A DNA stretch of 64,000 bases from CAYWKU01 sp964459325 (GTDB lineage Bacteria; RBG-13-61-14; CAYWKU01). Shown in pieces: positions 51,003-59,640 of this stretch (its first letter is position 1; each line of letters starts with the position of its first letter). The DNA lies in assembly GCA_964459325.1 (NCBI GenBank), contig CAYWKU010000003.1, positions 132,397-196,396 on the forward strand, given 5' to 3'. The notes under the pieces are model-generated. The model made no database searches and was not told where the DNA came from. It saw nothing but the letters and a program-made list of their open reading frames with translations. A program made the position numbers and the translations under genes.

Positions 51003-54000
51003 TCACGCCACCTGAGCGCCCGTGCGATTTGCAAAGAACACTTCGAGGCGCGAGTTTTGGCCACCCTCGCCGTCGTAAGCCATGTTAACAATGGGCACGC
51101 CGGTCCCTTCGCTGATTTCCTGGAAAATAGCGTCGGTAATGGAGCTGTGCATGCAGGTGAACGGCCCCGCGTTTACCACCAGCGCCGCGCCCTGTTTCGC
51201 AAACACAACCGCCCGGCCAATGGTGAGAATACTCTCCCCCTCGAACTCCTGCGGGATGTATTTCTCGCCTTCGGCCAATACCTGCTCGATGGGCGGTTCG
51301 TGCCTGTCCTCAAGAAGCTCGCCCGCCATCTCGTAAAACTCGTGCTCGTCGCGGTTGAGGAACCGGTTTTTCAGCCACGCCGACATTTTTTCGCGAAGGC
51401 CGAGTTTATAGTCGCGGGCGTTGCTGCTCTGGCGATGAGAGGTATACATAATCCATTCGGAGAGGGGGGACAGCCACGCTTCCCCGCCGAGTTCTTCAAT
51501 GCTTCTCACCACATCCTCGTTGCTGAAGGAGTTGCACCTCACGTAAATCTCGCCGACTATGCCCACCAGCGGCTTTGGCCCGCCGTCGGTACGGACGTGT
51601 CTCAGAAGCTCAAGCCCCTCCTTTATCGCTCCGTGGATGTCGCCGTCCTTTTTTGAGAAAGCTTGCCGCAGCTTCACCTTGGCCTCGTCCAGCGCCCGGT
51701 CGGTCTCTCCCGCACGCACTTCATAAGGCCTGAGTCTGCATCCTGCTTTGAAGAACACGTCGGCGGTCAGCATCGCCAGCCACAATCTTCTTCTCAGAGC
51801 ATCCTCCAGCCCCAGGTACGTGTTATGGCTCGTCGGGCTCATTATGGGCACCTGGTCGTAGCCGGAGGCGTTGAGCGCCATCCGGTGAAGCAGGGCGTAC
51901 TGCCCGAATCGGCACGGCCCGGGAGCGGTGGGCATGAAGAAAGCGTGCTTCTGCGGGTCGGCGTCGATATCCCGTAGCGTCTTGAGCAGGGTTCCCAGCG
52001 TCGAGCACGCGGGCAGGCACTCATCGCCCCGGGTCTTCGCCCTGCCCATCTCGAAGGCCTCGTAATCCTCGTTGGGAAGCGCTTCGGCGTCGTAACCGAA
52101 GCCCTTAAAAGCTTCCGCGAAGATGCTGGTGCCGTAAGGATGCATAGGCGGCACCCATATTTTGCGCTTTTTGAACTCGGAAGCGTCCGCTTTGGGGATG
52201 TAAATCGGGTTGGCCGGAGCCGGCCGGCGCTTGCCCTTGATAACATCCAGGTAAGCCTCCAGCCGGGTGATATAACCGGTATCCGCCCCGTGCTCGTCCA
52301 TGGTAAGTATGAGCATGGGCTTTTTGTCCATTATCTGCTCGGAATAGCTCAAAAGAAAGCTGTCCGGGCCGCAGGAAAAGTTGGACAGGTAAATGGCGAA
52401 CAGGTTGGGGCTTTGCCTTACCTGGTCCAGCGCGGCCACTATCCTCTGCCCGTACGACCAGAAAATTCCCCGGTACTCGGGCGGCACCAGCTCTTCCGAG
52501 AAGGGCATGAAATCCACCGGTATAACCTTGTAACCGTACTGGGCGACCTTGCGCGGCATCGCCAGGTTGGCGCCCATGTCGAAGGTGTTGTAAGGCCGAC
52601 CAACGATAACGATGGCCGCCTCGTCGCGCTCCTCGATTTCCTTCAGAGCCTTCCTGCCCTCCTCCCGGCAGGCGTCGCTGAACTCTTTCTGCGCCTTTTT
52701 GGCCGCGCGATAGGCCTTTTTAAGCTGAGAAGTCGTTACACCGAGAGGTTCCCCCAGCGCTTCGTGGAGCTTACGGACGGCGGTCTTTTCCGGGTAGCGG
52801 AAATCGATAACCGGGCTGAGCACGCGAGAGGTGTCGTATCCTGCGGCGGCGAGGTTGCTCTTTACCACCGCCGGATGGCTCTCCACCCAGGGGCAGAACT
52901 TGCGGTCCGGCAGTTGCGGCAGCTCCTTTTCGGCCACCATGACCGGCACGAAAACCCGCTCGGCGCCCTTGTCCATTATCTCGGCCACGTGCCCGATGCT
53001 GATTTTCACCGGGAAGCAAAAATCGCCCGCCACCAGCGAAACTCCCCTTTTCGCAACCTCGCTGTCGGTCATTTTGCCGAATCGCGCCCTGTACCCGAGG
53101 CTGCCGAAAAGCCGCTCCATAAACGGGCGGAAAGTATAGGAAATCAGGCTCATGGGCACGTGCACTTCCGGGGCGTCCTCCGGCAGGTCCTTGGGCTTGC
53201 CAATTGTTTTGAGCATCCTGTCGCGTTTCTCGAAAAGCTCGAAGTTTTCGGACTTGCGGGCCTTCTTCTCGTCCGGCTCGCGCCCGCACATGTATCCCCA
53301 GCTCGGTTTTTCGTCCGTGCCCTCGATGAAAGCCTGGGTGATGATGCAATGATTCTGGCACAGCCTGCATGTTTCTTCCTTCAGCTCGATTTTCCGGTCG
53401 GACAGGTTGAAGCCCCGGAAGTCGCATTTTTCTTCCGTCTCGTGCGCTTCCTTCACCAGCATGGCCACCCCATAAGCTCCCATCACGTGGCAGTAGGGAG
53501 AGACGACGACTTCCATGTTCATGAGGTTTTCAAAGGCGGCAACCAGCCCCTTGTTGCGAGCGGTGGCGCCCATGAAGGCGATTTTGTCGCCCAGCACCTT
53601 TCGTTTGCCCACCACCTTGTTCAGGTAGTTCTGGCAGATGGAGTACATGGTGGCCGCCAGCACATCCTCCCGGCTGTTGCCTTCCTTGAGAAGCCGGAAG
53701 ATGTCCTGTTCCATGAAAACGGTGCACCGGTCGGAAGTGCGTGGCGGGGTTATGCCCTGCACCATGGCGCCTATGTCCCGCACGTCGTAGCCCAGCTTGC
53801 GGGCCTGTTCCTCGATGAAGGAGCCGGTGCCGGCGGCGCAGACGTAGTTCATGTTGGAATCTTCGGCGCGGCCGTCCTTGATACTCATGTACTTGGAATC
53901 CTGCCCGCCGATTTCAAATACGGTCTGCACGTCGGGGGAGGTTTTCAATGCGCCCTGCACGTGAGCGGTTATTTCGTTGATAATTATGTCGGCGCCGACG

Positions 54001-55169
54001 ACGGCTCCCACCAGTTTTCTGCCGGAGCCGGTGGTTCCCGCGCCTTTGACTTTGAAGCTTGCCCCGGTCTCCTTCATAATGTTTTCCACGGCGCGGAAAA
54101 GGCGCCTGGCCGCTTCGATAGGCTCGCCCCTGGTCTTGCGGTAAACGTCCACCAGCACGTTCTCGTCGCTTTCCATGAGCACCATCTTGGTGCTGGTGGA
54201 GCCGACGTCAATGCCCAGGTAGACTTCAATTTCTTCGGCGGGAAGCGGTTTTGCTATCCTGACCTCGTTTTCTGCCTCGTCAATATAGAACTTGTGGACA
54301 CTGAAGTCGGGGTGGTGGGATTTCTTAAGTTGCAGCGTCGCGTGGCGTTTGGCCCCCGACGCGGAACCGAACTTATCCTCGAGCTTCTCCCAGTTGACGC
54401 TTTTTTCAAACCCCATTTCCCGGGCCAGGAAAGCGGCGCCTTCCGCGCCGGAAAGGTGCGCCTCGGGGTAGCTGGTCACCAGGTCGCCGTAGATATTCCG
54501 GAGGTTTTCCAATATGAGCGGGTTCTGAGCCACGCCGCCTATAAGCACCGTCCTCTCGGTGATTGGTCGCCCCTGGAAGAGGGTCTGGAGCATGGTGGTG
54601 GTCATACCCTTGCACAGTCCCGCCCACATTTCCGGCTTGCCGTAACCCTGTTGCTGGCGGTGAATAAGGTCGCTTTTTGCGAAAACCGCACACCGGGTGG
54701 CCACGGTGGGGGGATTCTCGATTCCGGGAAAATCCTTCAGCTCGTCATACTTTATGTTCAGCCTCTGTGCCTGCTCATCCAGGAACGACCCGGTGCCGGC
54801 GGCGCAGAGTGAGTTCGAGTTGAAGCCCCTTACCGCGCCGCGACTGTCCACTTTTATAAGGGACAGGCTGGAGCCGCCCACGTCGATTATGTTGGAAGCG
54901 TCGGGAACGCGCCTGAGCACCGACCTTATCTGTGCCCGGGTCAGGTCTATGGTTTCAACGCCTATCTGCTCGGCGATTTTTTTCGCTCCCGCCCCTGAAA
55001 GGCCCAGGTAACAACCGTCTACAATGCCCAACTCCCGTGCCAGGTCACTCAATGTCCCGGCGGGGTGGCCGTTGTGCGGCCTGTAATCCACGGCCCGCAC
55101 GGCCCCTTCTTCGTCGAGGATTACCGATTTTAAATATAAACTTCCGATGTCCACACCGAGTGCTTCCAT
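51003..55169 (-). CDS. Giant double acyl-CoA dehydratase activase (BadF/HgdC ATPase x2, DUF2229, HgdB-like)
   Basis: A 1388-residue cytosolic protein. Two ASKHA ATPase domains of the HgdC/BadF type lie at about 1-255 and 315-575. Each has a DIGS or DVGSTSTK phosphate loop and both cysteines that hold the bridging [4Fe-4S] cluster (C122 and C160, C444 and C482, in CAAGTGSF and RC[AT]VF contexts). A CRLCQNHC motif (C601, C604, C608) with C628 follows, then a DUF2229-like region (about 670-880) and an HgdB-like component (about 890-1388). Known activases use ATP to drive low-potential electrons into 2-hydroxyacyl-CoA dehydratases or benzoyl-CoA reductases. No dehydratase subunit gene is nearby; the partner or substrate is unknown. 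Confidence 0.9.
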   Translation of the reverse strand: MEALGVDIGSLYLKSVILDEEGAVRAVDYRPHNGHPAGTLSDLARELGIVDGCYLGLSGAGAKKIAEQIGVETIDLTRAQIRSVLRRVPDASNIIDVGGSSLSLIKVDSRGAVRGFNSNSLCAAGTGSFLDEQAQRLNIKYDELKDFPGIENPPTVATRCAVFAKSDLIHRQQQGYGKPEMWAGLCKGMTTTMLQTLFQGRPITERTVLIGGVAQNPLILENLRNIYGDLVTSYPEAHLSGAEGAAFLAREMGFEKSVNWEKLEDKFGSASGAKRHATLQLKKSHHPDFSVHKFYIDEAENEVRIAKPLPAEEIEVYLGIDVGSTSTKMVLMESDENVLVDVYRKTRGEPIEAARRLFRAVENIMKETGASFKVKGAGTTGSGRKLVGAVVGADIIINEITAHVQGALKTSPDVQTVFEIGGQDSKYMSIKDGRAEDSNMNYVCAAGTGSFIEEQARKLGYDVRDIGAMVQGITPPRTSDRCTVFMEQDIFRLLKEGNSREDVLAATMYSICQNYLNKVVGKRKVLGDKIAFMGATARNKGLVAAFENLMNMEVVVSPYCHVMGAYGVAMLVKEAHETEEKCDFRGFNLSDRKIELKEETCRLCQNHCIITQAFIEGTDEKPSWGYMCGREPDEKKARKSENFELFEKRDRMLKTIGKPKDLPEDAPEVHVPMSLISYTFRPFMERLFGSLGYRARFGKMTDSEVAKRGVSLVAGDFCFPVKISIGHVAEIMDKGAERVFVPVMVAEKELPQLPDRKFCPWVESHPAVVKSNLAAAGYDTSRVLSPVIDFRYPEKTAVRKLHEALGEPLGVTTSQLKKAYRAAKKAQKEFSDACREEGRKALKEIEERDEAAIVIVGRPYNTFDMGANLAMPRKVAQYGYKVIPVDFMPFSEELVPPEYRGIFWSYGQRIVAALDQVRQSPNLFAIYLSNFSCGPDSFLLSYSEQIMDKKPMLILTMDEHGADTGYITRLEAYLDVIKGKRRPAPANPIYIPKADASEFKKRKIWVPPMHPYGTSIFAEAFKGFGYDAEALPNEDYEAFEMGRAKTRGDECLPACSTLGTLLKTLRDIDADPQKHAFFMPTAPGPCRFGQYALLHRMALNASGYDQVPIMSPTSHNTYLGLEDALRRRLWLAMLTADVFFKAGCRLRPYEVRAGETDRALDEAKVKLRQAFSKKDGDIHGAIKEGLELLRHVRTDGGPKPLVGIVGEIYVRCNSFSNEDVVRSIEELGGEAWLSPLSEWIMYTSHRQSSNARDYKLGLREKMSAWLKNRFLNRDEHEFYEMAGELLEDRHEPPIEQVLAEGEKYIPQEFEGESILTIGRAVVFAKQGAALVVNAGPFTCMHSSITDAIFQEISEGTGVPIVNMAYDGEGGQNSRLEVFFANRTGAQVA

Positions 55170-55211
55170 GATGTAAAAACTCCTCTTGTACTGTTTTCAA
55201 AAAGCGGAAAA

Positions 55212-55991
55212 TCAAGCGCTTTGCGAAAGACTTTGGGATTCGGTTTCAGCATCGAGACCTTCCTCGCGCCGGGTTCTGTGGTCCTTCGCTTCCGCCATAA
55301 GCCGCTCTATTGACTTTTTCGTCCGGTCAAGCAGGTGGTTTTTGTCTTCCACCGTCAAATCATCGGTTTTTATCGGCTCACCGATGGCCATGTATATTTC
55401 ACCGGGTTTTAATGTGTACCCCTCGGCCGGCAATATTTCCCTGCTGCCGTGTATACCGACGGGCACGATTGTGGCCCCCGTCTGGAGGGCCAGCACGAAG
55501 CCGCCGCGCTTGAATTCTCCCAGGTTGCCGTCCCGGCTGCGGGTGCCTTCGGGGAATATAATCACCCCGATACCCCCGCTCATCCTGTCGCCGCCTATCT
55601 CGTTGAGCACCCGGCGGGCTTCTTCCGGCTTATTGCGGTCTATTATTATCGTGCCCACCTTGCGCATGGCATAACCGAAAATCGGTATATATTCGAGGCT
55701 TTTTTTGGCCACGAACCGGCCGTTATCCGGCAGGCGCCCCATCAGGGCGATAACGTCGAAGTAGCTCTGATGGTTGCTCATGTAAATACGAGGTACGCCC
55801 GAAGGAGCATTCTCCTCACCCTTCACATACACCTTCACCCCTGCCACCCTGAGCACCGAGCAGGCAAAGCTTCGGCACACGCCTGAAACCCTCTTCCCGG
55901 TCGAGTCGAACCAGGAAGTGATTACTGCTGCGACAGCGTGAACAATAACGAGAAGAAATACCAGCGTCCAAATGTAAACAGATCTCGCCAT
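55212..55991 (-). CDS. plsC: 1-acyl-sn-glycerol-3-phosphate acyltransferase
   Basis: Inner-membrane enzyme that acylates lysophosphatidate to phosphatidate, 259 residues. An N-terminal helix (about 5-25) is followed by the HX4D motif NHQSYFD (H74, D79), KKSLEYIPIFGYAMRKVG, FPEGTRSRDG (146-155) and PVGIHGSREI. An in-frame extension upstream to 56069 starts at the predicted transcription start, so the ATG at 55991, which directly begins the signal-anchor helix, is taken. It heads the plsC-activase-plsB run on the minus strand. Confidence 0.93.
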   Translation of the reverse strand: MARSVYIWTLVFLLVIVHAVAAVITSWFDSTGKRVSGVCRSFACSVLRVAGVKVYVKGEENAPSGVPRIYMSNHQSYFDVIALMGRLPDNGRFVAKKSLEYIPIFGYAMRKVGTIIIDRNKPEEARRVLNEIGGDRMSGGIGVIIFPEGTRSRDGNLGEFKRGGFVLALQTGATIVPVGIHGSREILPAEGYTLKPGEIYMAIGEPIKTDDLTVEDKNHLLDRTKKSIERLMAEAKDHRTRREEGLDAETESQSLSQSA

Positions 55992-56071
55992 GACCGAGTC
56001 CCCAGTATTCGGGCGAATGAGCAATATCCGCAGAGTCCCAACATAGCGCATCCCCCTTTCTGGCTCCATTT

Positions 56072-56100
56072 AGTATAGTTGCTCACCCCACCCCTTACAA
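56072..56100 (-). promoter_or_regulatory. Candidate sigma-70 promoter of the plsC-activase-plsB operon
   Basis: On the minus strand TTGTAA and TATACT are separated by 17 bases. Transcription would start near 56066, about 75 bases before the plsC ATG. Confidence 0.55.
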
Positions 56101-56391
56101 TGAAAAATACATCAAAAGGCCGATTTGATTCAATGAGCGGTCAGGATGCTCATAGAAGTGTCTGTCTTCAGCCATGCTTCTTTTTTGTGCAATTCCCCCG
56201 GGCCTGTGCATGCAGTTCCACCTGGTTAAAAAGTGTTAAGACTTTCGACACTCTCCGGGCTTTGAAGTTGCGCTTTCACCCCGCGCTTGTTACGATTGAA
56301 AAACCCCGGGATTCCCGGGCAAAAAAACGGGCTTGTTTCACGCCTTGACAGGACATCCCGGAAAAACCGGGGGAAAATCAGGAGCAATTCT
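56101..56391. other. Gene-free intergenic region
   Basis: Nothing coding is supported here. It holds a short hairpin CCCGGG-ATT-CCCGGG at 56305-56319 flanked by A-tracts, and a ribosome site AGGAG just before the CPBP protease ATG. An 89-codon frame at 56079-56348 has no family features or ribosome site. Confidence 0.6.
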
Positions 56392-57144
56392 ATGGAAGCC
56401 GCAACCGATTACAGGGCGAATGAGCCCGTTCCCTGGACAATACCCGAGGCGCTGGTGTTGTGGCTGGTTTTTCCGGGAGTCCAGTTTGTCGTAAGCGTTT
56501 TAATCGGTGTAGTTTACGGAGCTTCTTCGGCATTTACGCCGGGGGAAATGCCGGACATACCGGGGTGGGCGCTTATAATCGGCTCGGCCACCGGGCACGT
56601 TGTGACCATCATCGTGTTGTGGGGCATTATCCGGATATCGTACCGAATGCCCTTCCTGGAAGGCATCCGCTGGCATGGAAAGAAAAACCTGCTAAAGCTG
56701 GCGGTCGGGCTCGGTATAGCGACCGCCGTCCTGAACGGCGCGTTCACGCTCTTGTTTCCGCCGCCCGATACGGCGGAGATACCGATGCTGGAGATGCTTT
56801 CCACATGGACGGACCTGGCGGTATTCTCGGTTTTTGCAATCGTATTGGCGCCCTTTGTGGAGGAGTTTCTTTTCAGGGGGTGGATATACCCGGCCTTCGA
56901 GAAGAAGCTGGGGGTGGTCTGGGCGGTGTTGATAACTTCAGCGCTCTTCGCGGCGCCTCACCTGTTGCAGCTCGGCAGCTACAAAATCGGCGTGCTGCTG
57001 GTGGGTTTCATGGGCGCGGTAACGTGCATCCTCAGGGCCGTCACCGGCGGCGTCCGGGCGTCCTACTTCTGCCACCTGGCCTACAATATTTTCATAGTCA
57101 TGATGGAAGTGCTGAACCGGGCCGGGGCGTTGGGGGACGTTTAA
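56392..57144 (+). CDS. CPBP family intramembrane protease
   Basis: A membrane protein of 250 residues with about six to seven helices. The CPBP/Abi motifs are EEFLFRGW (157-164), FAAPH with H190, and a last HLAYN motif near residue 230, which form the glutamate/histidine active site of Rce1-like proteases. Roles in bacteria include bacteriocin immunity and protein processing; none is indicated here. AGGAG stands seven bases before the ATG at 56392. Confidence 0.88.
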   Translation: MEAATDYRANEPVPWTIPEALVLWLVFPGVQFVVSVLIGVVYGASSAFTPGEMPDIPGWALIIGSATGHVVTIIVLWGIIRISYRMPFLEGIRWHGKKNLLKLAVGLGIATAVLNGAFTLLFPPPDTAEIPMLEMLSTWTDLAVFSVFAIVLAPFVEEFLFRGWIYPAFEKKLGVVWAVLITSALFAAPHLLQLGSYKIGVLLVGFMGAVTCILRAVTGGVRASYFCHLAYNIFIVMMEVLNRAGALGDV

Positions 57145-57290
57145 GCGCCGAGCCCGCCCTTATGAGGGATGGCTCGCAAACCCGATCACCCCACCCAGTT
57201 CATCAGATTGGTTCGATGCGAGACAAATGATAAAAATGACTCAGGTTTTTGGGAGAAGAGGAAATTTCGGCAAAAAGTAATTAAAAACTC

Positions 57291-57319
57291 TTGACATCCG
57301 CACATTTAGAGAGTATAAT
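57291..57319 (+). promoter_or_regulatory. Perfect consensus sigma-70 promoter
   Basis: TTGACA (57291-57296) and TATAAT (57314-57319) are exact consensus hexamers with a 17-base spacer. It drives the repeat lipoprotein, whose ATG lies 63 bases beyond the -10. Confidence 0.92.
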
Positions 57320-57382
57320 GCGCAAAGTGATTCTGTCGGATGAGATTGTGTAATACTGACTAAATATGCGGAGGTAAAAATC

Positions 57383-58861
57383 ATGAAAAAATGCGTAAAA
57401 ATAGCAATCAGTTACGGCGTTATCATTTCACTGCTTTTTTTCGTTGCCTGCGGGGGTGATAGCGGAGATGATAGCGAGGACACCAAAATAAGTGTAGCGG
57501 AATGGGTGGATTACGGGCCGACTTCGTCAATCACACATGACGACGCACCTTCGTTTGAGCCTTCCCTTGCATTAGACTCCTCCGACAAACCCGTGGTCGC
57601 GTGGGAAAACGGCACTTCCAACAATGACCAGATTTACATCAAGCGCTGGAACGGGAGTTCGTGGGTCGAGATGGACGGGTCGGCCAGCGGAGGCGGTATA
57701 TCGGGTGACAGCGGGGGCTGGAGTTCGTGGAATGTCTCCCTCGCCCTCGACTCCTCCGACAATCCGGTGGCGGCATGGCAAAAATTAGCTACCACCAGCA
57801 CTTATGAGATTTACGTTAAGCGCTGGGATGGTAGTTCGTGGGTTGAAGTGGGAACCGGCTCCGCTACGGATGGCGGAGTATCCGACAAGAGTGGCGCTTC
57901 AAAGCGGCCTTCTCTCGCCCTCGACTCCTCCGACAATCCGGTGGTGGCATGGTCGGATAATACTTCTGGTAATTATGAGATTTACGTCAAGCGCTGGAAC
58001 GGGAGCTCATGGCAAGACATCGGTGGCTCGGCATCCGGTGGCGGAATATCCGACAACATTGGCCCTTCAAAGCGGCCTTCTCTCGCCCTCGACTCCTCCG
58101 ATAATCCGGTTGTGGCATGGTCGGACCATACTTCTGGTAATCGTGAGATTTACATCAAGCGCTGGAATGGTATTTCGTGGGTTGAGGTGGGAACCGGCTC
58201 CGCTACGGATGGCGGAATATCCGTCAACAGTGGACATTCAATGCGGCCTTCTCTCGCCCTCGACTCCTCCGACAATCCGGTGGTCGCATGGGGAGACGGG
58301 TCTTCCCCCGATGAGCAGATTTACATCAAGCGCTGGAATGGTATTTCGTGGGTTGAGGTGGGAACCGGCTCCGCTACGGATGGCGGAATATCCGTCAACA
58401 GTGGACATTCAATGCGGCCTTCTCTCGCCCTCGACTCCTCCGACAATCCGGTGGTCGCATGGGGAGACGGGTCTTCCCCCGATGAGCAGATTTACATCAA
58501 GCGCTGGAATGGTAGTTCGTGGGTTGAAGTGGGAACCGGCTCCGCCACGGATGGCGGAATATCCGACAACAGCGGAGATTCATGGAAGCCTTCTCTCGCT
58601 CTCGACTCCTCCGACAATCCGGTGGTTGCGTGGAATGATTACACTTACGCCCCCAGCTGTAAGATTTACATCAAGCGCTGGGATGGTACTTCGTGGGTTG
58701 AAGTAGGAACCGGCTCCGCTACGGATGGCGGAATATCCGACGACAGCGGAGATTCCTATTATGCTTCCCTGGCCCTTACTTCCTCCGGCAATCCCGCCGT
58801 GGCGTGGAATGGCAGCATTATTGGTAACTGGGAGATTTACATCAAGCGCTGGATACCCTGA
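57383..58861 (+). CDS. Lipoprotein with eight tandem propeller-like repeats
   Basis: An exported protein of 492 residues. The signal peptide ends LLFFVAC, so C23 is probably lipidated, followed by a GGDSGDDSED linker. The rest is eight repeats of about 54-57 residues, each with SLALDSSDNPVVAW, then IYIKRWNGSSW and a Gly/Ser/Asp-rich loop (SATDGGISDNSG). The pattern suits an eight-bladed beta-propeller or similar solenoid. Repeats at 58151-58321 and 58322-58492 appear identical in DNA, marking a recent duplication. GGAGG precedes the ATG. The function is unknown; it could be surface adhesion or binding. Confidence 0.85.
   Translation: MKKCVKIAISYGVIISLLFFVACGGDSGDDSEDTKISVAEWVDYGPTSSITHDDAPSFEPSLALDSSDKPVVAWENGTSNNDQIYIKRWNGSSWVEMDGSASGGGISGDSGGWSSWNVSLALDSSDNPVAAWQKLATTSTYEIYVKRWDGSSWVEVGTGSATDGGVSDKSGASKRPSLALDSSDNPVVAWSDNTSGNYEIYVKRWNGSSWQDIGGSASGGGISDNIGPSKRPSLALDSSDNPVVAWSDHTSGNREIYIKRWNGISWVEVGTGSATDGGISVNSGHSMRPSLALDSSDNPVVAWGDGSSPDEQIYIKRWNGISWVEVGTGSATDGGISVNSGHSMRPSLALDSSDNPVVAWGDGSSPDEQIYIKRWNGSSWVEVGTGSATDGGISDNSGDSWKPSLALDSSDNPVVAWNDYTYAPSCKIYIKRWDGTSWVEVGTGSATDGGISDDSGDSYYASLALTSSGNPAVAWNGSIIGNWEIYIKRWIP
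58151..58492 (+). repeat. Two identical 171-bp tandem units within the repeat lipoprotein
   Basis: The segments 58151-58321 and 58322-58492 match base for base as read, giving a 57-codon repeat. Neighbouring units are diverged, so this copy is recent and likely to vary in number between strains. Confidence 0.9.
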
Positions 58862-58875
58862 GGGCGAAAGGCGCC

Positions 58876-59391
58876 TTACCCGAACTCGCCTTCCTTTATG
58901 GCCTTGCGGACTTTGTGGTAGAGGCGGTTTTTTTTGAGGCGACTGAGGCGGTCGGGGAAGAGTTTACCATTGAGGTGGTCTATTTCGTGCTGGAGGGCAC
59001 GGGCCATCAGCCCTTCCGCTTCAATCTCGACGGGCTTTTCGTTCAAATCGTAAGCCCTCACCACCACCACTTCCGACCGGGGCACTTCCGCCTCGAATCC
59101 CGGTAGCGACAGGCAGCCTTCGCTGAGCACCTCTTCGCCCTCGGAGTGGACTATTTCGGGGTTGATGAGCACGCTGAGCTGCTTCTCCTCGTCGGCGCGG
59201 CTTGTGTCCACTATTGCCAGCGCCAGCGGCTCGCCCACCTGGTTGGCGGCAAGGCCCACGCCGGGGGCGGCGTACATGGCCTCGGCCATCGCATCCACAA
59301 GCCCCTTTATCTTTTCATCCACCTGCCTCAGCTCTCCCGTCGGTTTGAGCAGGACTTCGGAGGGCCATTTTACTATCTCGAGCTTGCTCAT
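58876..59391 (-). CDS. def: Peptide deformylase
   Basis: Removes the formyl group from new proteins. The 171 residues carry the three metal-site motifs: GVGLAANQVG (44-53), EGCLSLPG with C93, and QHEIDHLNG with H135, E136 and H139. Length is normal. It converges with the repeat lipoprotein. No ribosome site precedes the ATG; an extended -10 (TGGTATAAC) ends only five bases before it, so the message may be leaderless. Confidence 0.96.
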   Translation of the reverse strand: MSKLEIVKWPSEVLLKPTGELRQVDEKIKGLVDAMAEAMYAAPGVGLAANQVGEPLALAIVDTSRADEEKQLSVLINPEIVHSEGEEVLSEGCLSLPGFEAEVPRSEVVVVRAYDLNEKPVEIEAEGLMARALQHEIDHLNGKLFPDRLSRLKKNRLYHKVRKAIKEGEFG

Positions 59392-59439
59392 GATTGGTTA
59401 TACCATCCAGGCTCAAAATATCATAAAGGGCATCTTTAG

Positions 59440-59509
59440 ATGGTAGGTGCGACACTCCTGTCGCACGTCTAAATATCCAAGAGCGCGGCAGGAGTGCCGC
59501 GCCTACCAT
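59440..59509. repeat. Double-hairpin palindromic element
   Basis: Outer arms ATGGTAGG and CCTACCAT enclose hairpins GTGCGACA/TGTCGCAC (59448-59467) and GCGCGGCA/TGCCGCGC (59483-59502). The two halves, each with ACTCCT or AGGAGT in its loop, are also complementary to each other. The layout is that of the element at 13898-13953. Confidence 0.85.
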
Positions 59510-59602
59510 GCCGATGCCTGATATTAATTTAGCTCATACTCCGGTTTACCGGCAACTCCCTGATTTGGATGCCGAAAGGGAACAATCGGATTTTTACCGG
59601 AT

Positions 59603-59630
59603 TTGAACGCCTCGTTTTAAGTGTTATTAT
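59603..59630 (+). promoter_or_regulatory. Candidate promoter of the MFS gene, nearly leaderless
   Basis: TTGAAC (59603-59608) and TATTAT (59625-59630) are 16 bases apart. The ATG is ten bases past the -10 and has no ribosome site. Confidence 0.45.
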
Positions 59631-59640
59631 TCCGTAGTTC

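Noticed and set aside
49958..51656. Two long plus-strand frames opposite plsB and the end of the activase (49958-51088 and 50619-51656).
   Set aside because: Antisense shadows in GC-rich coding DNA without recognisable domains.
52140..54812. An 890-codon open frame on the plus strand opposite the activase gene.
   Set aside because: It mirrors the codon periodicity of a GC-rich real gene, shows no family motif, signal or ribosome site, and the minus-strand gene is clearly conserved.
56079..56348. An 89-codon plus-strand frame in the plsC/CPBP intergenic region.
   Set aside because: No ribosome site, no family pattern, and it overlaps the predicted plsC promoter.
57804..58706. A 300-codon frame in another plus phase inside the repeat lipoprotein.
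   Set aside because: It stays open only because the repeat unit has no stop in that phase; its translation is a periodic shadow.
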